From Sweltsa coloradensis (lineage: Eukaryota > Arthropoda > Insecta > Plecoptera > Chloroperlidae), in assembly GCA_024449915.1 (NCBI GenBank), contig JAMZAV010001459.1, forward strand, positions 62,001-126,000: a DNA stretch of 64,000 bases, written 5' to 3'. The notes under the pieces are model-generated. The model searched no databases and was not told the DNA's origin. It was given only the letters and a program-made list of their open reading frames with translations. Positions 62,480-64,000 of this stretch are shown piece after piece. A program made the translations under genes and the position numbers. Position 1 is the first letter of the stretch; every line of letters begins with the position of its first letter.

Positions 62480-63960
62480 AATTTGGTAATAAAGGAAAAG
62501 CATAAATATGGCAACTAGTTTAATCAGTATTTGTTCAGATATAGAGGAAATAGTAAAGGGTATTCCAATGAAACAAATTGACATTAACGATATGCCCCAA
62601 CAAAGCTGATTGTGATATGCAACATTTAGACAAATTACTATTAGTGAATTAAAGGAAATTGTAATGGGGTTAAGTAACAAAAAGGTACTGAGAAAAGGAA
62701 TCTTTACAGAAATATTGAAAAACACATTTGACACAAAAGGTTTTGGGCCTTATTAAAAATAATAACTCATCGTTAGGTCTGGTAAGTTTTCCGGAGAAAT
62801 GGAAAACTTCCACATTTGCCGATCCCTAAATCAGATACTCTTCAGTGCCATGAAATTCCGCCAATAATGTTCTCCCAATTTATGAAAAAGTTTAGAATTA
62901 TTGTCATAAACAAGTCTGCAATTTTAATAATAATAACTTATTTTATAGTAACCAATCAGGCTTTTTGTAGACCACTCGTGTGAAATGGCTCTACAGTTGG
63001 CTATCAATAAATGGTTGAAGATAGAGATATAAAAAAATCAAATTTTTATAATTTTAGACTTTAAGAGAGCTTTCGAAACAATAGATAGAGAATATTATTG
63101 AAAAAATAGAAACATTATGGATGACTGTATTACTCGGGATGGTTTACTAGCTACTTAGAGAGAGAACACAGAAGACTGTTTTTGATGGAGTCTGTTCAGA
63201 GTTAATTATGAACAAGTTTGGAGTACCGCAAGGGTCAGTTCTTGGCCCATTGCTATTCATTATCTACATTAATGATATACACGTATGTATTCAAAGAGGG
63301 TTTATTAACTTATTTGCTGATGATACTTTATATCGTTCTCTGATACCGACTTGGAACTTATAATTCAGATAATCAATCAAGAACTGAAAAAGATTGTACA
63401 AATGGCTAGTCAGAAAAAAAAATTGAAACTAAATGCATCTAAATCAAAATGTATGTTAAAAAAAGGTTCAAAATCGAAAGAGAATAATGTACCCATCGCC
63501 CGCATGAAGATATTGTCATAAATAATGAGAAACTGGAAATGGTTAACGAAAATTTAAAAACTTGGGATGTATTTTAGATGATCGACTTAGTTTTGCAAGC
63601 ATGTAATATTCAAAATAAAAAAGTAAAAAAATTTGGCTTCCTCTCAAGATGTTCAAAAATCTTTCGCCCTGGTCCAAAAGAATTAGTGTATAAACATAAT
63701 TTGCCACATTTCCATATTGTAGTACTATTATGTTTGGAATGACAGAAAGGATAATGTCACTGCAATGCTACAACAAAGCATGAGGTAGTTCTAAATGTGG
63801 TAAAGATACTAGATTTCAAAAAGTGTGAGGGCCCGCTGGCTAACTGTGCGTCAAAAAATTAAACTACAATTGTCATATTTTTATTATAAATGAAAAATAA
63901 CTTTCTCCCTGCTTATTTGGCAGTTTACAACCCAAATAAGAAAAAAATGTGCATAGTCAT
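62480..63960 (+). pseudogene. LINE reverse transcriptase domain
   Basis: ISELKEIVMGLSNKK and GIFTEILKNTF mark RT block 0-1. FPEKWKTS, then [20 protein letters not shown] and LFADDTLY (63313-63324 encode FADD, catalytic Asp pair intact), KLKLNASKSKCML, KKFGFLSRCSK and NFLPAYLAVY follow. The order fits Jockey/CR1/L2-type LINEs. Interrupted by many frameshifts. Confidence 0.82.
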
Positions 63961-64000
63961 TTCCCCAAGAAACAATGATGATTTAAATTTCAGGAGAGTA

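Larger units (their letters stand above)
59960..64000 (+). mobile_element. second LINE (Jockey/CR1-like), nearly whole, runs off the window
   Basis: ORF1 (SAP domain, coiled coil, gag-like region, zinc knuckles), endonuclease and RT occur in the canonical order over ~4 kb. Frameshifts and stops occur every 50-150 bp. No RNase H follows RT before 64000. It is unrelated to the CGT-LINE and is the only copy seen here. The 3' end lies beyond the window. Confidence 0.82.

Overview
This window is eukaryotic, intron-rich animal DNA made almost entirely of interspersed repeats. There are no operons, ribosome-binding sites or long open frames. It holds non-LTR retrotransposons with RNase H, a Penelope-like element, 5S-derived and hairpin-rich SINEs, several terminal-inverted-repeat (TIR) elements, GT-AG splice signals and microsatellites. 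Together these suggest an invertebrate metazoan with a large, repeat-laden genome. A mollusc or other lophotrochozoan is my guess, at low confidence.

Host gene: two small exons on the + strand can be supported. One is a 30-nt microexon (12037-12066); the other is a 94-nt exon encoding a single transmembrane segment (33070-33163). Their splice phases match. They imply a type I membrane protein whose introns, one of about 21 kb, are filled with the repeats below.

Two dominant families alternate across the window. (1) 'CGT-LINE': 5'-truncated copies of an I/Nimb-like non-LTR retrotransposon. It encodes RT, then RNase H, then a Cys-His C-terminus, and has an AT-rich 3' UTR ending in a conserved block and short CGT repeats. 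About forty 3' ends are visible. (2) 'HP-SINE': a repeat of about 380 bp with a series of strong inverted repeats and an A-rich end (...aataaaccaaaa). About thirty 5' heads and many fragments are present. The penultimate ~40 bp of the SINE resembles the LINE 3' end, and a sister LINE tail with the SINE-type ending is also present. Subfamily A has GATTCAAG after the head, and subfamily B has GAGGAAAG. Several copies sit inside other copies with 10-14 bp target-site duplications, which identifies them as retroposons. All copies but one are on the + strand, which is the most striking feature of the window.

Layout: 0-24 kb is a mosaic of the two families with small unique spacers, two TIR element families, short tandem duplications and the microexon. 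24.2-31.15 kb is a block of homopolymer-rich, low-fidelity sequence in which the same repeats can barely be recognised. 31.2-51.5 kb is a clean mosaic. It contains nested SINEs, the transmembrane exon, a foldback tandem array (36.06-36.57 kb), a ~2.1-2.6 kb tandem duplication (39.85-44.50 kb) carrying a 5S-derived SINE in one copy only, a hAT-like element (47.07-47.59 kb), and a Penelope-like element arranged as a perfect-length inverted repeat with a GIY-YIG remnant (48.58-49.54 kb). 51.8-55.96 kb is a second low-fidelity block with the longest CGT-LINE copy (RT to 3' end). 56-59.3 kb is a clean mosaic with a ~34-bp minisatellite. 59.96-64 kb is a different, heavily frameshifted LINE (SAP domain, coiled coil, zinc knuckles, endonuclease, RT) that runs off the window end.
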